DNA of 51,192 nucleotides, taken from NCBI RefSeq assembly GCF_002940205.1, contig NZ_MDSK01000036.1:1-51192 (forward strand), given 5' to 3'. This DNA is from Xanthomonas arboricola pv. guizotiae (lineage in GTDB: Bacteria > Pseudomonadota > Gammaproteobacteria > Xanthomonadales > Xanthomonadaceae). The notes below the pieces were generated by a model. The model did not search any database. It was not told the origin of the DNA and saw nothing but the letters and a program-made list of their open reading frames with translations. Below are positions 1-9,359 of this stretch, piece after piece; position 1 is the first letter of the stretch; each line of letters begins with the position of its first letter. The translations under genes were made by a program, and so were the position numbers.

Positions 1-88
1 CACGCGCTTCGAGAAGTTGGACGTCATGTTCCTTGGATTCCTCAACTTCGTCCTGGTCGTTGATGGGCTTCGGATGTGTTAACAGGCC
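1..88 (+). mobile_element. IS5-family-like insertion sequence, right end only
   Basis: The window opens inside an insertion sequence. The transposase tail ends at position 82 and is followed at once by AACAGGCC, which looks like a terminal inverted repeat, and then by CTAG (89-92), a YTAR-type target duplication typical of IS5-subgroup elements. Only the extreme right end is present, so family assignment rests on the protein tail plus the CTAG. The left end lies outside the window. Confidence 0.55.
2..82 (+). CDS. Transposase C-terminus (IS5-like), partial
   Basis: The frame starting at position 2 encodes 26 residues beginning TRFEKLDVMFLGF and ending at TAA (80-82). A basic/aromatic start (TR-F-EKL) followed by a hydrophobic run and a short tail is what I recall for the C-termini of Xanthomonas IS5-family DDE transposases. 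No catalytic residue is inside the window. The assignment is from recall of similar tails and not from an alignment. Confidence 0.55.
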   Translation, partial: TRFEKLDVMFLGFLNFVLVVDGLRMC

Positions 89-150
89 CTAGCTGCTCCC
101 GGGAAACGTTGCAGCGATTTTAAGACCTGTGCGGTAGGTGGGGTGAGGTT

Positions 151-196
151 GGGGAATGGGGAATCGGGGAATGGGGAGTCCGGAATGGGGAATTAG
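151..196. repeat. Short G-rich GGGAAT(C/G)GGG tandem
   Basis: Four imperfect copies of a GGGGAAT unit follow each other between the IS end and arsC. A related tract (GGGATTCGGG-type) occurs at 38961-38987 between xpsE and xpsF. Such tracts are common in Xanthomonas intergenic DNA. No function is evident. The rest of 83-300 holds nothing else I can support. Confidence 0.6.
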
Positions 197-300
197 TAAT
201 TGGTAGCTGGGGCGTCAGTGGCGCTGCTTGGCGTTTCGCCTCTTGATCTGAGGTGACTGCGTTTGGTGTGGGATGACTGCGTGTTTCGGGTATCTGTCTA

Positions 301-723
301 TCAGCCCGTTACGCGTTGCCCGGCCGCGTCCAGCACGCGTTCGCCGTCTTCCTTGACGAAGCCGCTCGTTGCGGGCGGCAGCAGGTCGAGTACGCGTTCG
401 GAGGGGCGGCACAAGCGCGCCCCCAATGCGGTTTGCACGAAGGGGCGGTTGATCAGGATCGGATGCGTGAGCATTGCGCTCAGCAACGCTGCGTCGTCCA
501 GCGTGGGATCGTCGAGTCCCAGTTCCAGATACGGAGTGCCTTTCTGACGCATGGCCTGGCGGACCGTGATGCCGGCGGCGGCGATCAGTGACTGCAGTGT
601 TTCGCGGGTGGGCGGGCGCTGCAGATAGTCGACGATCTGCGGCTCGATGCCGGTATGGCGGATCAGGGCAAGCGTGTTGCGGGAAGTCCCGCAATTGGGG
701 TTGTGATAGATGACGGCGTGCAT
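301..723 (-). CDS. arsC: Arsenate reductase, glutaredoxin-coupled type
   Basis: This 140-residue cytoplasmic thioredoxin-fold protein would reduce arsenate to arsenite using glutathione and glutaredoxin. The N-terminus has the family signature YHNPNCGTSRN with the nucleophilic Cys11, and a later TLLINRP-type segment (here HPILINRPFV) belongs to the ArsC/Spx/YffB fold. The length is normal for ArsC. No arsR, arsB or arsH lies nearby: it is a lone gene between an IS end and a repeat-rich spacer, so it may be a housekeeping reductase and not part of an ars operon. The Shine-Dalgarno upstream of ATG (721-723) is weak. A YffB-like relative is the main alternative, but the CGTSRN motif and the run of Arg residues favour ArsC. 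Confidence 0.88.
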   Translation of the reverse strand: MHAVIYHNPNCGTSRNTLALIRHTGIEPQIVDYLQRPPTRETLQSLIAAAGITVRQAMRQKGTPYLELGLDDPTLDDAALLSAMLTHPILINRPFVQTALGARLCRPSERVLDLLPPATSGFVKEDGERVLDAAGQRVTG

Positions 724-827
724 GGGGACCTGGTGCGCGGAGCGAGCAAGACTGTAACGCGCTGCGCTCGAATGGCATGCGCTGCGCGCAGAAATAGCGC
801 GAGGCGCGCGCAGAAAATGCTGTCGCT

Positions 828-977
828 CGTACCCTCATCCGCCCCTTCGGGGCACCTTCTCCCAAGGGGCGAAGGCGAAGCGTCCAGACCTTGGTTGGCG
901 CGAAATGTCCGGCGGGACTGGGGCTGAGGCGGAACAAGCCCCTCTCCCCCCGGGAGAGGGGTTGGGGTGAGGGTACG
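828..977. repeat. 150-bp MITE-like palindromic unit
   Basis: Perfect 10-bp terminal inverted repeats, CGTACCCTCA (828-837) and TGAGGGTACG (968-977), bound a unit rich in hairpins: CCGCCCCTTCGGGGC near 840-855 and CCTCTCCCCCCGGGAGAGG near 940-960. A further partial copy lies at 1034-1084. This CCTTCGGGGCACCTTCTCCC family is widespread between Xanthomonas genes. It has no coding capacity. It fills most of the 626-bp spacer between arsC and the gene at 1350. Confidence 0.7.
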
Positions 978-1033
978 GGAGCGCAGCTCAGGTGCACTCC
1001 AACCCTGCTCTCAACCTCCAGCAGGCTTCGCCC

Positions 1034-1084
1034 GTCCCCACGATCCGCCCCTTCGGGGCACCTTCTCCCAAGGGGGAGAAGGGA
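1034..1084. repeat. Partial copy of the CCTTCGGGGCACCTTCTCCC repeat
   Basis: The string GATCCGCCCCTTCGGGGCA and the following CTTCTCCCAAGGGGGAGAAGG repeat the left part of the unit at 828-977 nearly base for base and form a hairpin. The remaining DNA up to 1349 contains a TTGACA hexamer at 1231-1236 with no convincing -10 at the right spacing. Confidence 0.65.
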
Positions 1085-1349
1085 GGCTTCCGGCACAGTG
1101 GGTTCGCGTCAAAAATATGGCCGCTCCGGGTACAGGCGACCGCCGAAACTCCTGAAATGCGCCCAATGCAAGCACGCCGATAACCGTTTCAGGCTATCGC
1201 TTCGCATTCAGCGGCCCATATGTCGAAAGATTGACACGCATCACGGATTCATGATCCAGTCATGAACAGACTGAAACGGAAGGACTCCCCCCGATGCCGG
1301 TGTCTGCACGGCGTCCCTTTTCCCTGTTGGACTCAAGGAAACCCCAACG

Positions 1350-1763
1350 ATGATGAGCTTTCGTAAGCCCGGATGGATGCTGTCCGGTGTGTTGTGTGTC
1401 GTCTGCCTGCCGGCCTTGGCCATGGCGCAAGAGGCTGCAAGCAGCAGTTCCAAGGTGGGTATCGATCCCGTCACCGGCAAGCTGCGCCCGCTGACCGACG
1501 CCGAGAGCGCGGCGCTGGATCAGCAGGCTGCGTCGGCTGCCCGCAGCAGCGCTGCCCGCACCGCGGTTCCGCAGACCGAATCTGCCGCGCGCGCGACCGA
1601 GCGACGCCTGCCCAACGGCACCGTGGCGCGCAAGTTGCCGGCCACGCAGATGAGCTCGCTGGTGGCGACCCGTCAGGCCGATGGCCGCATCGTCATCGAG
1701 CAGAGCGAAGACGCCGCCACCCAACCCGCCCACGCCGAGCACGGAGCGCTGCCGCATGAATAA
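1350..1763 (+). CDS. Small exported protein of unknown function
   Basis: 137 residues, starting at ATG 1350 with AAGGAA eight to nine bases upstream. Residues 1-26 form a signal peptide (basic start, hydrophobic core, cleavage after AMA). The mature part is Ala/Ser/Thr-rich and polar with a GIDPVTGKLRPLTDAE stretch that recalls a short motif found in exported Xanthomonas proteins paired with PA-domain proteins. Its stop codon overlaps the start of the metallopeptidase gene (ATGAATAA, 1756-1763), so the two are translationally coupled and probably work together, for instance as pro-domain, inhibitor or chaperone. I do not recognise a named family with certainty. Confidence 0.7.
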   Translation: MMSFRKPGWMLSGVLCVVCLPALAMAQEAASSSSKVGIDPVTGKLRPLTDAESAALDQQAASAARSSAARTAVPQTESAARATERRLPNGTVARKLPATQMSSLVATRQADGRIVIEQSEDAATQPAHAEHGALPHE

Positions 1764-3416
1764 GCCCTTGTTGCTGTTGTCCCTGGCCGTGGCCGTGGCT
1801 GCGGCCATCGCGCCGCTGCACGCGAGCGCCGCCAATGTCACCCTGACAATGGCGATGCCGGCACCAGCGTCGGCTTGAACGACCCCACCAGCGCTGCGCC
1901 ATTGGGCGGTAACCCGGGGCGCTCGGTCGGCGAGCAGCGTCGCATCGCCTACCAGTACGCGATGGATCTGTGGGGCGCGGTGCTGCAAAGCAATGTCGAG
2001 ATCAAGGTGTATGCCTCGTTCGCGCGGCTGACCTGTACCGCCACCGGCGGCACGCTGGGCCAGGCCGGCCCGAACTGGATCGTCAACAATTTCCCCGGCG
2101 CCAAGCCCAACACGTTGTATCCGTCCGCGCTGGGCGATGCGATCGCCGGACAGGACTTGGTGCCGGATCCGGCCGATCCGGCCGACGTGTTTTCGCAGTT
2201 CAACGGCGACCTGGGCAAGGACGATTGCCTGGCCGGCTCGGGCTGGTATCTGGGTCTGGACGGCAAGACGCCGGCCGGCCAGATCAACTTCCTCAACGTG
2301 GTGATGCACGAGATCGGCCACGGTCTGGGCGCGGCGGGCTTCCTCAACAAGACCACCGGCGTGCTGGGCTCAGGCAGCGGCCTGACCGACGTCTATACCT
2401 CGCAGGCCTACGACAACGTCCAGAACAAGCGGTTCGACGACCCGACCATGACCAACGCCCTGCGTGCCGAAGCGATGCGCACGCCCGGCCGTACGGTGTG
2501 GGCCGGGACGCGCGTGAACCGCGAGGCAGCATTGATCCTGGATCCGCGCACCCTGCTGCGCGTGACCGCACCGGCCAGCGCTGCAGGCAAGTTCGAAGTG
2601 GGCTTTGCCAGCTTCGGGCCACTGGCCACGGCGGCCAATTTCCCGGCGCGTTCGGTGGTGACGGTCAACGATGGCGTGGCGGCACCGTCGGCCAGCGATG
2701 GCTGCGAAACGCCGTTCGTCAATGCGGCCGATGTGGCCGGCAAGGTGGCGCTGATCGACCGCGGTACCTGTGCCTTTGCGATCAAGGTGAAGAATGCGCA
2801 GCTCAACGGCGCAGTGGGCGTGATCGTCGCCAACAACGCCGCAGGTGTGCAGACGATGGGCAACGCAGCACCGCCGATCACCGACATCACCATCCCCGCG
2901 ATCATGGTGTCGCAGGCCGATGGCGCGCGTCTGAAGACCGCCTTCGTTGTTGCGGCGCTGTACGAAGATCCGGACTTGCTGCAGGGCACCGACAGCCAAG
3001 GCCGCACGCGCCTGTATTCGCCCAGCGTGGTGGCCGGCGGTTCGACCTTCTCGCACTTCGATACCGATCTGCAGCCGAACGCCTTGATGGAACCGTTCGA
3101 CACACCGGAAGTGCAGGCGCACGTCAACATCGACCTGACCCCGGCGCTGTTTGCCGATATCGGGTGGACCTTGAACAGCGGGCCGGCCAAGTTGGGGACC
3201 TGCAGCACGCAGGTGCCGACGGTGGAGACCGGCGGTTTGATTCCGGGTGCGAATGTGTCTGCCGAAAGCAGCCTGTGCAAGGCGCAGAACGTCGGCAATC
3301 GCCTGGGTTACCTGACCTGCATGGACGAGCACGTGCGCGAACTGCAGAGCCAGGGCGTGATCAGCCGCTTGCAACAGGCGGCGGTGTTCGTCTGCGCCAC
3401 CAAGGTGCGTCCGTAA
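1756..3416 (+). pseudogene. Exported PA-domain metallopeptidase, frameshifted
   Basis: ATG 1756 opens a signal peptide (MNKPLLLLSLAVAVAAA...ASA) that runs out of frame at 1878. The rest of the protein continues in the +2 frame to TAA 3416. Adding one C at about 1846-1848 (CTGACAATGG to CTGACCAATGG) restores continuous reading through VTLTNGDAGTSVGLNDP, so this is a 1-nt deletion. The long part carries MHEIGHGLGAAGF, a metzincin-like HExxHxxG site in which the usual third His is Gly. It also has a protease-associated (PA) domain around DRGTCAFAIKVKNA and a Cys-containing C-terminal region. It would be a secreted zinc peptidase of about 550 residues. Whether the break is genuine or a read error cannot be told here. 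Confidence 0.8.
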
Positions 3417-3448
3417 GCGACGAACGTGGTACGTGAGTTGATGTAATG

Positions 3449-3474
3449 CGAACGGCGCCGGGAGGCGCCGTTCG
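3449..3474. terminator. Perfect 11-bp hairpin after the metallopeptidase gene
   Basis: CGAACGGCGCC (3449-3459) and GGCGCCGTTCG (3464-3474) pair perfectly around a GGGA loop, 33 bases after the plus-strand stop. There is no clear U-tract, so termination efficiency is uncertain. It could also serve as a bidirectional barrier facing bcsC. Confidence 0.6.
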
Positions 3475-3657
3475 TCTATCCGCAATCGTGTCGTGCAGCG
3501 TTCTACGCAGCGTTGCGGCGACTTGGACCACGCCGCCAGAGAGGCGATGCGAACGCCATGCACGATGCCGCCACCCGCAGCATCACGCCCACTGCGTGCA
3601 CGTGCTGCACGCAGCCGCTGCGCGCCCTAGCGACGACGCAGCACGCTTGCCACACCA

Positions 3658-6600
3658 TCAATGGTCGGCAGCGTACGGCGAGGTCAGCACCTGCGGTGCA
3701 CGCCCCAGTGCAGCGCCCAGGCGATCCATCACGAAACGCAGGTAAAGATTGCTGCTGAACTGGTTGTAGTCGCGCGCGTTGTTGAACATCAGCCGCCCGC
3801 CCAGGAACAGCTGCGGTGCCACCTGCCATTCGGCCGCGCCACTGAGGTTGTAGGACACGCCGGTACGGCTTTCGCCCGCGTATACCGGGTCGGTGTAGCG
3901 GTTGACCAGGCCGAGCAGCGCCGCCAGCGATGCGGCATCGTAGGCCGCCTGTTGCAGGGTCGGGTCGGTGGGGAAATACGGCGAGGCGTCGGTGCTGAAG
4001 TGCTGCACGCCGATGCTGGCGTCGACCTTCCAGTTCACCGTCTGCCCGGCCGTGCGTCCGCTCCAGTGCACCGGGAACCCCAGGTCGACATAGTCCTGCG
4101 GACTGAAGTAGCCACCGTGGCCGTAAGTGAAGCCGCTGAGGTTCTTGTCGTATTGCATGGTGGTCAGATTGACGCCGGCAGTGAGCGATTGATGCTCGGT
4201 TTCCAATGCATGCACATAGAAACCCAGGTCGACCTGGCGATGCTCGTTGTCGGCGACGCCGTTGCCCAGCAAACGATGCGCGGCCAGGTTGGCGTACCCG
4301 CCGAGCAGGCCGTTGTCGGCGGTGGCCGACAGCGAGATGCCGTTGCTGGTGACGCCGCCCCATTCGCGGCCGCTGCGGGCGTCCTGCGCGCCGGCAAACG
4401 ACAGCACGCTGTCGGTGACCGCACGCCGCGATGCCTCGGCCGACCAGCTGACGGTATCGCCGAGTTCGCCGCGATAGCCCACGCCGCCGATGACGTTCTG
4501 CTCCTGAAATCCGATCGGCGTGCTGCCCACATCGGCGCTGAAACCGCCGTTGCGATAGCGCAGGCCCACGCCCACGCCGGTGTCGTCCTGGCTGAGCCGG
4601 CGGCTGCCGTTGCCGCTGGCGGCCATGGCGTTGAGTGTGTCGGCCAGCCCGGTGGGGGTCTGCTGCGCGGCGGCGGTGCTGGCGGCCAGCGCGCGCAACG
4701 CCGCCGCATCACCTGCGCCCAACTGTTCGCTGAGCGCGGCATTGCCCAGGATGTCGCGTGCCAGCTGCGCAATCGGCGTGTTGGAAGCGTTGATGCTGAG
4801 CAGATAGGCCGGCAACGGTTCGTTGGCCAACGCGGCCAGCGCAGCGGCATTGCTGTTGTTGTTCTCCACCAGCAGCTCGTTGAACAAGCCGGTATTCAAG
4901 GTGTAGCGGCGCAGGCGTTCGCGCGTGGCGGCGGTGTCGCCTTCGGTGGCGAGCAACTGGTACATCGACGAGCTGACCAGTGTATCGATCGGGCCGCGAT
5001 CGGCCGCCAGCGCATCGTTGATGGCGGTCTGCGGGCCGCTGCCGAAGCGGCTGGCGGTGACGTAATCGGTGGTCAGCGTGCCGGCATCGACAATGGTCGG
5101 GGTCAGGGTGACGCCGAGCTTGCCGTCGCCGACCGCGAACTCGGCCTGGACCGGCATTTCGATATCGTCCAGGCGGCCCAGACCGTCTTCGCCATCGCGC
5201 GAGCGGTACAGCGCGCCACCGGCGAGGTTGTCGCTGTTTTCCGACTGCACCGCACGCAACTCGTCGAGCACGCCGTTGCCGCTGCCGAGCGGCGGCAATG
5301 CCTGTGCGGCGGGCTTGGTCAGACGTGGACCGGCGTCCACGGCGATCGGCGCAATCGCGCGCGCGGCAAGCAGCCCATCGCCGCGCGACGACCCGCGCAT
5401 GCGGCCGCTGGAGCTGGAGACCGGCAGCATGGCAGGCGCAGCGCTGGTGCTGACCGGCGGCGGCAACGTATCGCCGCCGTTGTCGGCAGACGCACCAATC
5501 GGTGCGGCAGCGGCGAACCGTGCAGAGCCCGGCGATGCTGCCACCGGTGCAACCGCCACGTCGCCATAGGCGCTACCGGCATCCATGCGCTCGGACAACA
5601 CCGCCGGCGAGCGTGGCATGCCGCCGGTCATGCCGGAAAACGGATTGAGCGGGCGGCTGGAGGACGCGACCGCGGACGGACCACGCGCGGACGGCAGGCC
5701 ATTGTCCAGTTGCCCGGCCTGACGCTGCTGCGCGGCCAGCGAGGCACGGAAATACTGCTCGGCCTTGCGGTTCTTGCCGGCGCTGCGATACACGCGGCCG
5801 GCCGCGGCCAGCACCTCCGGCGACTCCGGTGCCTGCGCCAGCGCGCGTTGCAGGTAATGCTCGGCATTGCGCAGGTCCGACTGCGCGGCCGCACTGTTGG
5901 CGGCGGCAGTGAGCGTATCCAGGTCGTCGGGATGACGTTGCAGGATCTGCTGGTAGATCGCCAGCGCCTGACGCTGGTCGCCGGAGGCGGCATACAGGCG
6001 CGCGAGCGCGGCCTGCGCATCGCGGCTGTCCGGCTGCTGGGCCAGGATCGGCGACAGCGCGTCGTAGGCGCCTTCCAGGTTGCCGAGTTCGCGCAGCGCA
6101 TCCACCTGGCGCAGTGTGTAGGCGCTGCGCAGGCGTTGATAACGACGCAGCTGTTCCGGCGTCAGGGTGGTGGCCTGCAACTGGCGCAGCGCCGCCGACA
6201 GTTCGGCGTCCTGGTGCGCGCGCAGCAGCACGCCGGCATATTGCAGGCGATCTTCGCTGCGCACCGTGGCGCCGGTGACCAGGCGCTGGGCCAGGGTCAG
6301 CGCACGCGGGGCGTTGCCGGCATCGGCATGTGCGCCGGCCAGTGCGGCCAGCAACTGCGGGTCGTCGAGCTGATTGCCCAGCGCGGTTTCGGTGCGCGCC
6401 AGCAACTGCTGCGCGTCGCCCGGCCTGCCCTGCTCCACCAGCAACCGTGCCTGACGCGCCTGCAGTTCGATCCAGGCGGTGGTGCGCAGCTGGGTCATCT
6501 CCGGCGTGCGCGATGCGACCGGAATGCGCTCCAGGCTGTCGTAGGCGCCCTGCCAGTCGCCGCTTTCCTGCGCCAGCAAGGCGTTGGCCTGCAGCGCTTC

Positions 6601-8196
6601 GGGTTGGTCGCCATGCACGGCGAGCAGGCCGTCCATCACGCTGCGGGCCTGGTCGGGGCGGCCGGCCTGTTGGTACAGGCGGGCCAGATCCAGACGGATC
6701 CAGGCATCGCCCGGGCGCTCGACCATCGCCGCTTCCAGCTCGGTCTGCGCGCTGACCGCATCGCCGGCTTCCAGCGCCTGGCGGGCGCGCGCGCGCTGCA
6801 CGTTGGAACGCAGCAAGGCCTGCCCCCCGGCTTTGGCACGTTCTGCGGCAGGCAGGCGATTGAACACGTCGCTGGCTTCCTGCATGCGGCCCTGGCGGCT
6901 GTACAAACCGACCAGGCCCTGCAGCGCGCCGGCATTGTCGGCATCGTGCGACAGCGCCTTGCGGTAGCTTGCCTCGGCGGCGGCCGGGTCGCCGGCGGCC
7001 TGCAAGCCGCCCAGCGCCACCTGCGCGGCCGGCTCGTTGGGCAGCAGCTGCACCGCCTGCTCCACCAGCTGGCGCGCCTGTGCCAGATCGCCACGTGTGC
7101 GTGCGGCCTCGGCCTGCTGCAGCTGCAGCCAGTAGCGCGCGCTATCCAGCGCACCTTTCCATTTGCCGTTATTCGCCGCGGCCGGGCGCAGCAGCTCCTG
7201 CGCTTCGGCAAAGCGCTGCTGACGCAGGCGCACCGAGCCCAGGCCGCCGAGCGCTTCCGGATCACGCGCACGTGCGCGCAATACCTGCGTGAAGCGTTGT
7301 TCGGCAGCGCCCAGATTATTGGCGCCCAGCGCGCGGAAGCCTTCGCCCAGCAGCACGCCAGTGGGGTCGGCCGGCGCGGCGGCGGCGCTGCGTTGTTCGC
7401 GCGGCTGGCCGAGTTTGGCGGTGACGTCCGCATCGGCCGGGGTGCCGGCCAGGAAGGCCTGGTACAGCGGCGCATCGGCCATGCCGGCGTTGAGCCACAG
7501 CAGCGCCTGGCGCCAGCTGCTGCGCGCCGGCCCGCCGACATCGGCGCGTTGCGCCAGCGTGCGCAGCTGCGCGATGCCGTCGCGGCGGGTGGGTTCGCGG
7601 TAACTCAGCACCTGCGCCAGCGCCAGTTGCACGGACGGGTTGCCCGGGTCGCTGGATTGCAGGCGTTGCAGACCGTCGCGCGCACGCTCCCAGCCGGTGG
7701 GGGTGCCGGCCAGCGACTGGTAGTACTCCAACGCCAACGCCGGCGGCGGCGGCTTGCCGGCGAACAGCGCTTCGTAACTGCGCGCGGCTTCGACATAGCG
7801 CCCGGCCGCGGCGGCGCGACGTGCGTTGCGCAGGTTCGGATCTTCGCCGGCAGCGCTGCTGCCACGGGCGCCGATCGCCACGCGCAGGCGCTGTGCCTGT
7901 GGCGATTGCGGGTGCGCGGCGTCGAGTTGCTGCAGGCGCTTGCGCGCTTCGGATTGACGGCCTTGCGCCAGATCGATCTGCGCCAGGCCGAGCAAGGCGT
8001 CGGGCTGATCCGGATCGACGCCGAGCAGCTTGCGCCAGGTGTCGGCGGCCAGATCGTCGCGGCCCTGGTCATGCCAGTAATTGCCCTGCTCGACCAGTTG
8101 CTGGGTGGCGCTGGCCTGCGCCTGCACCGGCGAGGCGAGCAGGCATAGGTCGATCATGCCGGCGAGGTACAGCGGGGTCAGTTTTTTGCGGAGCAT
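3658..8196 (-). CDS. bcsC: Cellulose synthase outer-membrane subunit BcsC
   Basis: 1512 residues. BcsC forms the periplasmic TPR scaffold and outer-membrane porin through which the glucan chain leaves the cell. A signal peptide (MLRKKLTPLY... to VQAQA) is followed by many TPR-type helical repeats over roughly residues 30-780 (recurring A..L......G). A low-complexity Ser/Ala/Pro linker spans about 780-1000, and a Gly/aromatic-rich beta-barrel ends in RFVMDRLGAALGR...YAADH. The start overlaps the bcsZ stop by 19 bases, and it is the last gene of the bcs operon. The uninterrupted antisense reading frame over its whole length is a composition shadow. Confidence 0.92.
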   Translation of the reverse strand: MLRKKLTPLYLAGMIDLCLLASPVQAQASATQQLVEQGNYWHDQGRDDLAADTWRKLLGVDPDQPDALLGLAQIDLAQGRQSEARKRLQQLDAAHPQSPQAQRLRVAIGARGSSAAGEDPNLRNARRAAAAGRYVEAARSYEALFAGKPPPPALALEYYQSLAGTPTGWERARDGLQRLQSSDPGNPSVQLALAQVLSYREPTRRDGIAQLRTLAQRADVGGPARSSWRQALLWLNAGMADAPLYQAFLAGTPADADVTAKLGQPREQRSAAAAPADPTGVLLGEGFRALGANNLGAAEQRFTQVLRARARDPEALGGLGSVRLRQQRFAEAQELLRPAAANNGKWKGALDSARYWLQLQQAEAARTRGDLAQARQLVEQAVQLLPNEPAAQVALGGLQAAGDPAAAEASYRKALSHDADNAGALQGLVGLYSRQGRMQEASDVFNRLPAAERAKAGGQALLRSNVQRARARQALEAGDAVSAQTELEAAMVERPGDAWIRLDLARLYQQAGRPDQARSVMDGLLAVHGDQPEALQANALLAQESGDWQGAYDSLERIPVASRTPEMTQLRTTAWIELQARQARLLVEQGRPGDAQQLLARTETALGNQLDDPQLLAALAGAHADAGNAPRALTLAQRLVTGATVRSEDRLQYAGVLLRAHQDAELSAALRQLQATTLTPEQLRRYQRLRSAYTLRQVDALRELGNLEGAYDALSPILAQQPDSRDAQAALARLYAASGDQRQALAIYQQILQRHPDDLDTLTAAANSAAAQSDLRNAEHYLQRALAQAPESPEVLAAAGRVYRSAGKNRKAEQYFRASLAAQQRQAGQLDNGLPSARGPSAVASSSRPLNPFSGMTGGMPRSPAVLSERMDAGSAYGDVAVAPVAASPGSARFAAAAPIGASADNGGDTLPPPVSTSAAPAMLPVSSSSGRMRGSSRGDGLLAARAIAPIAVDAGPRLTKPAAQALPPLGSGNGVLDELRAVQSENSDNLAGGALYRSRDGEDGLGRLDDIEMPVQAEFAVGDGKLGVTLTPTIVDAGTLTTDYVTASRFGSGPQTAINDALAADRGPIDTLVSSSMYQLLATEGDTAATRERLRRYTLNTGLFNELLVENNNSNAAALAALANEPLPAYLLSINASNTPIAQLARDILGNAALSEQLGAGDAAALRALAASTAAAQQTPTGLADTLNAMAASGNGSRRLSQDDTGVGVGLRYRNGGFSADVGSTPIGFQEQNVIGGVGYRGELGDTVSWSAEASRRAVTDSVLSFAGAQDARSGREWGGVTSNGISLSATADNGLLGGYANLAAHRLLGNGVADNEHRQVDLGFYVHALETEHQSLTAGVNLTTMQYDKNLSGFTYGHGGYFSPQDYVDLGFPVHWSGRTAGQTVNWKVDASIGVQHFSTDASPYFPTDPTLQQAAYDAASLAALLGLVNRYTDPVYAGESRTGVSYNLSGAAEWQVAPQLFLGGRLMFNNARDYNQFSSNLYLRFVMDRLGAALGRAPQVLTSPYAADH

Positions 8197-9359
8197 GCAG
8201 GGGTTCTCCAGGCGGGCAGCAGGCGCCCGTCTGCGGCGAAGCGGTAGCGGTTCTCAAGCCAGCCCTGTCCGAACAGGGCCAGCGTGCGTTCGAAGTACGG
8301 CAGCGCAGCGGCGGCCGCTTGCGCGGCGGCGGGAATGCGCTGTGCCTGCGCCTTGAGCAGCGCGGGCTGGCCCATCGCACTCAGGTACGGCAGCAGCGCG
8401 GCGGAAAACCCCACCGGCAATGCGCCGCTGCCCACGCCGCGCGCGGTGTCGATCTTTTCCGCAAACGGAGTCTGTGCGGCGAGCAGGTCGGCCGGGCCGG
8501 ACAGGTCGCGCAGCAAGCCGCTGCGCAGCGGCTCGCCGGCATCGAGCATGCCGGCCCACAGATACACGCGGATCGCATCGTAGCTGCCGACGTTGCCGCG
8601 CTTCGGGTCGGGGCCGAAGCGCTCGCCATCCCACACCGTCCAGTCCGGCGCAAAGCCCACCGGCGCGCTCTCGCGCAACACGCGTGCGGCATTGCTGGCG
8701 ATCGCCGCCCACGGCCCCTTGGGATCGGCGTTGGCGCAGCGCCGCAGCACCTGGATCGGCAGGTAGCTGGGATTGAGCGTCCAGCGCTGCTTCCCGGCAA
8801 AGCCGCTGCGGCCGGGCAGCAACATCGCGCCCAGGCCCGGCAGCGTGGCCACCTCCTGCTGGCGCATCAGCTGCAGGATCTGCTGGCCGGCCTTGAGGTA
8901 ACCGGGCCGGCGCCACAGCCGGCCGGCTTCCAGCAGCGCGTAGGCAATCCACAGCTCGCCATCGCTGGCGGTATTGGCATCGAGCACGCGCCAGCTGCCG
9001 CTGCCATCGCGGCCCCACAACCACGCCGGCAGATTCAGGTCCGGGCGGCCGCCGCACAGGTTGTGGCGGGTCCAGCCCAGCACCTTCTCGAACAGCACCT
9101 GGTCGTTGTTGACCAGGGCGAAGAACAGCGCATACGACTGACCTTCGGAGGTCGAGCGCTGGTCCGGGTTGAGGAAATCCACCACCCGCCCGTCGGGCTG
9201 GATGTGCTTGTCGACGAAGGCATTCCACAGCGGCCACGGCCCGCATTGGCCGGCCGCCGCCGCTGCGCGCGTGGGCAGCAATGCGGCCAGGCCGGCCAGC
9301 GCGCCGGCGCGCAGCAGGCTGCGGCGCGTCATCACCGCGGCGCGGTCACGCGCGCTCAT
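8178..9359 (-). CDS. bcsZ: Periplasmic endoglucanase BcsZ (GH8)
   Basis: 393 residues. BcsZ is a family-8 endo-beta-1,4-glucanase that trims nascent cellulose in the periplasm and is needed for normal export. The N-terminus has TRRSLLRAG followed by a hydrophobic stretch, a twin-arginine-like signal, and the mature protein starts near AAAGQCGPWPLW. STSEGQSYALFF contains the expected general-acid Glu, and DANTASDGELWIAYAL has the Asp cluster of the active-site groove. Start: ATG 9359 overlaps the bcsB stop as ATGA. An internal ATG at 9332 (MTRRS) is an alternative that would place the twin arginines at residues 3-4. Confidence 0.93.
   Translation of the reverse strand: MSARDRAAVMTRRSLLRAGALAGLAALLPTRAAAAAGQCGPWPLWNAFVDKHIQPDGRVVDFLNPDQRSTSEGQSYALFFALVNNDQVLFEKVLGWTRHNLCGGRPDLNLPAWLWGRDGSGSWRVLDANTASDGELWIAYALLEAGRLWRRPGYLKAGQQILQLMRQQEVATLPGLGAMLLPGRSGFAGKQRWTLNPSYLPIQVLRRCANADPKGPWAAIASNAARVLRESAPVGFAPDWTVWDGERFGPDPKRGNVGSYDAIRVYLWAGMLDAGEPLRSGLLRDLSGPADLLAAQTPFAEKIDTARGVGSGALPVGFSAALLPYLSAMGQPALLKAQAQRIPAAAQAAAAALPYFERTLALFGQGWLENRYRFAADGRLLPAWRTPACSAKN

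Noticed and set aside
1231..1260. Promoter for the gene at 1350
   Set aside because: TTGACA is present, but no acceptable -10 lies 16-18 bases downstream.
3417..3657. Small plus-strand frames after the metallopeptidase
   Set aside because: No Shine-Dalgarno, no recognisable protein features, and overlap with the bcsC 3' end.
3661..8148. Antisense open frame of about 1500 codons opposite bcsC
   Set aside because: GC-rich codons in the true gene remove stops on the other strand. The translation is Arg/Gln/Ala-rich low complexity with no domain, while the minus strand encodes a perfect BcsC.
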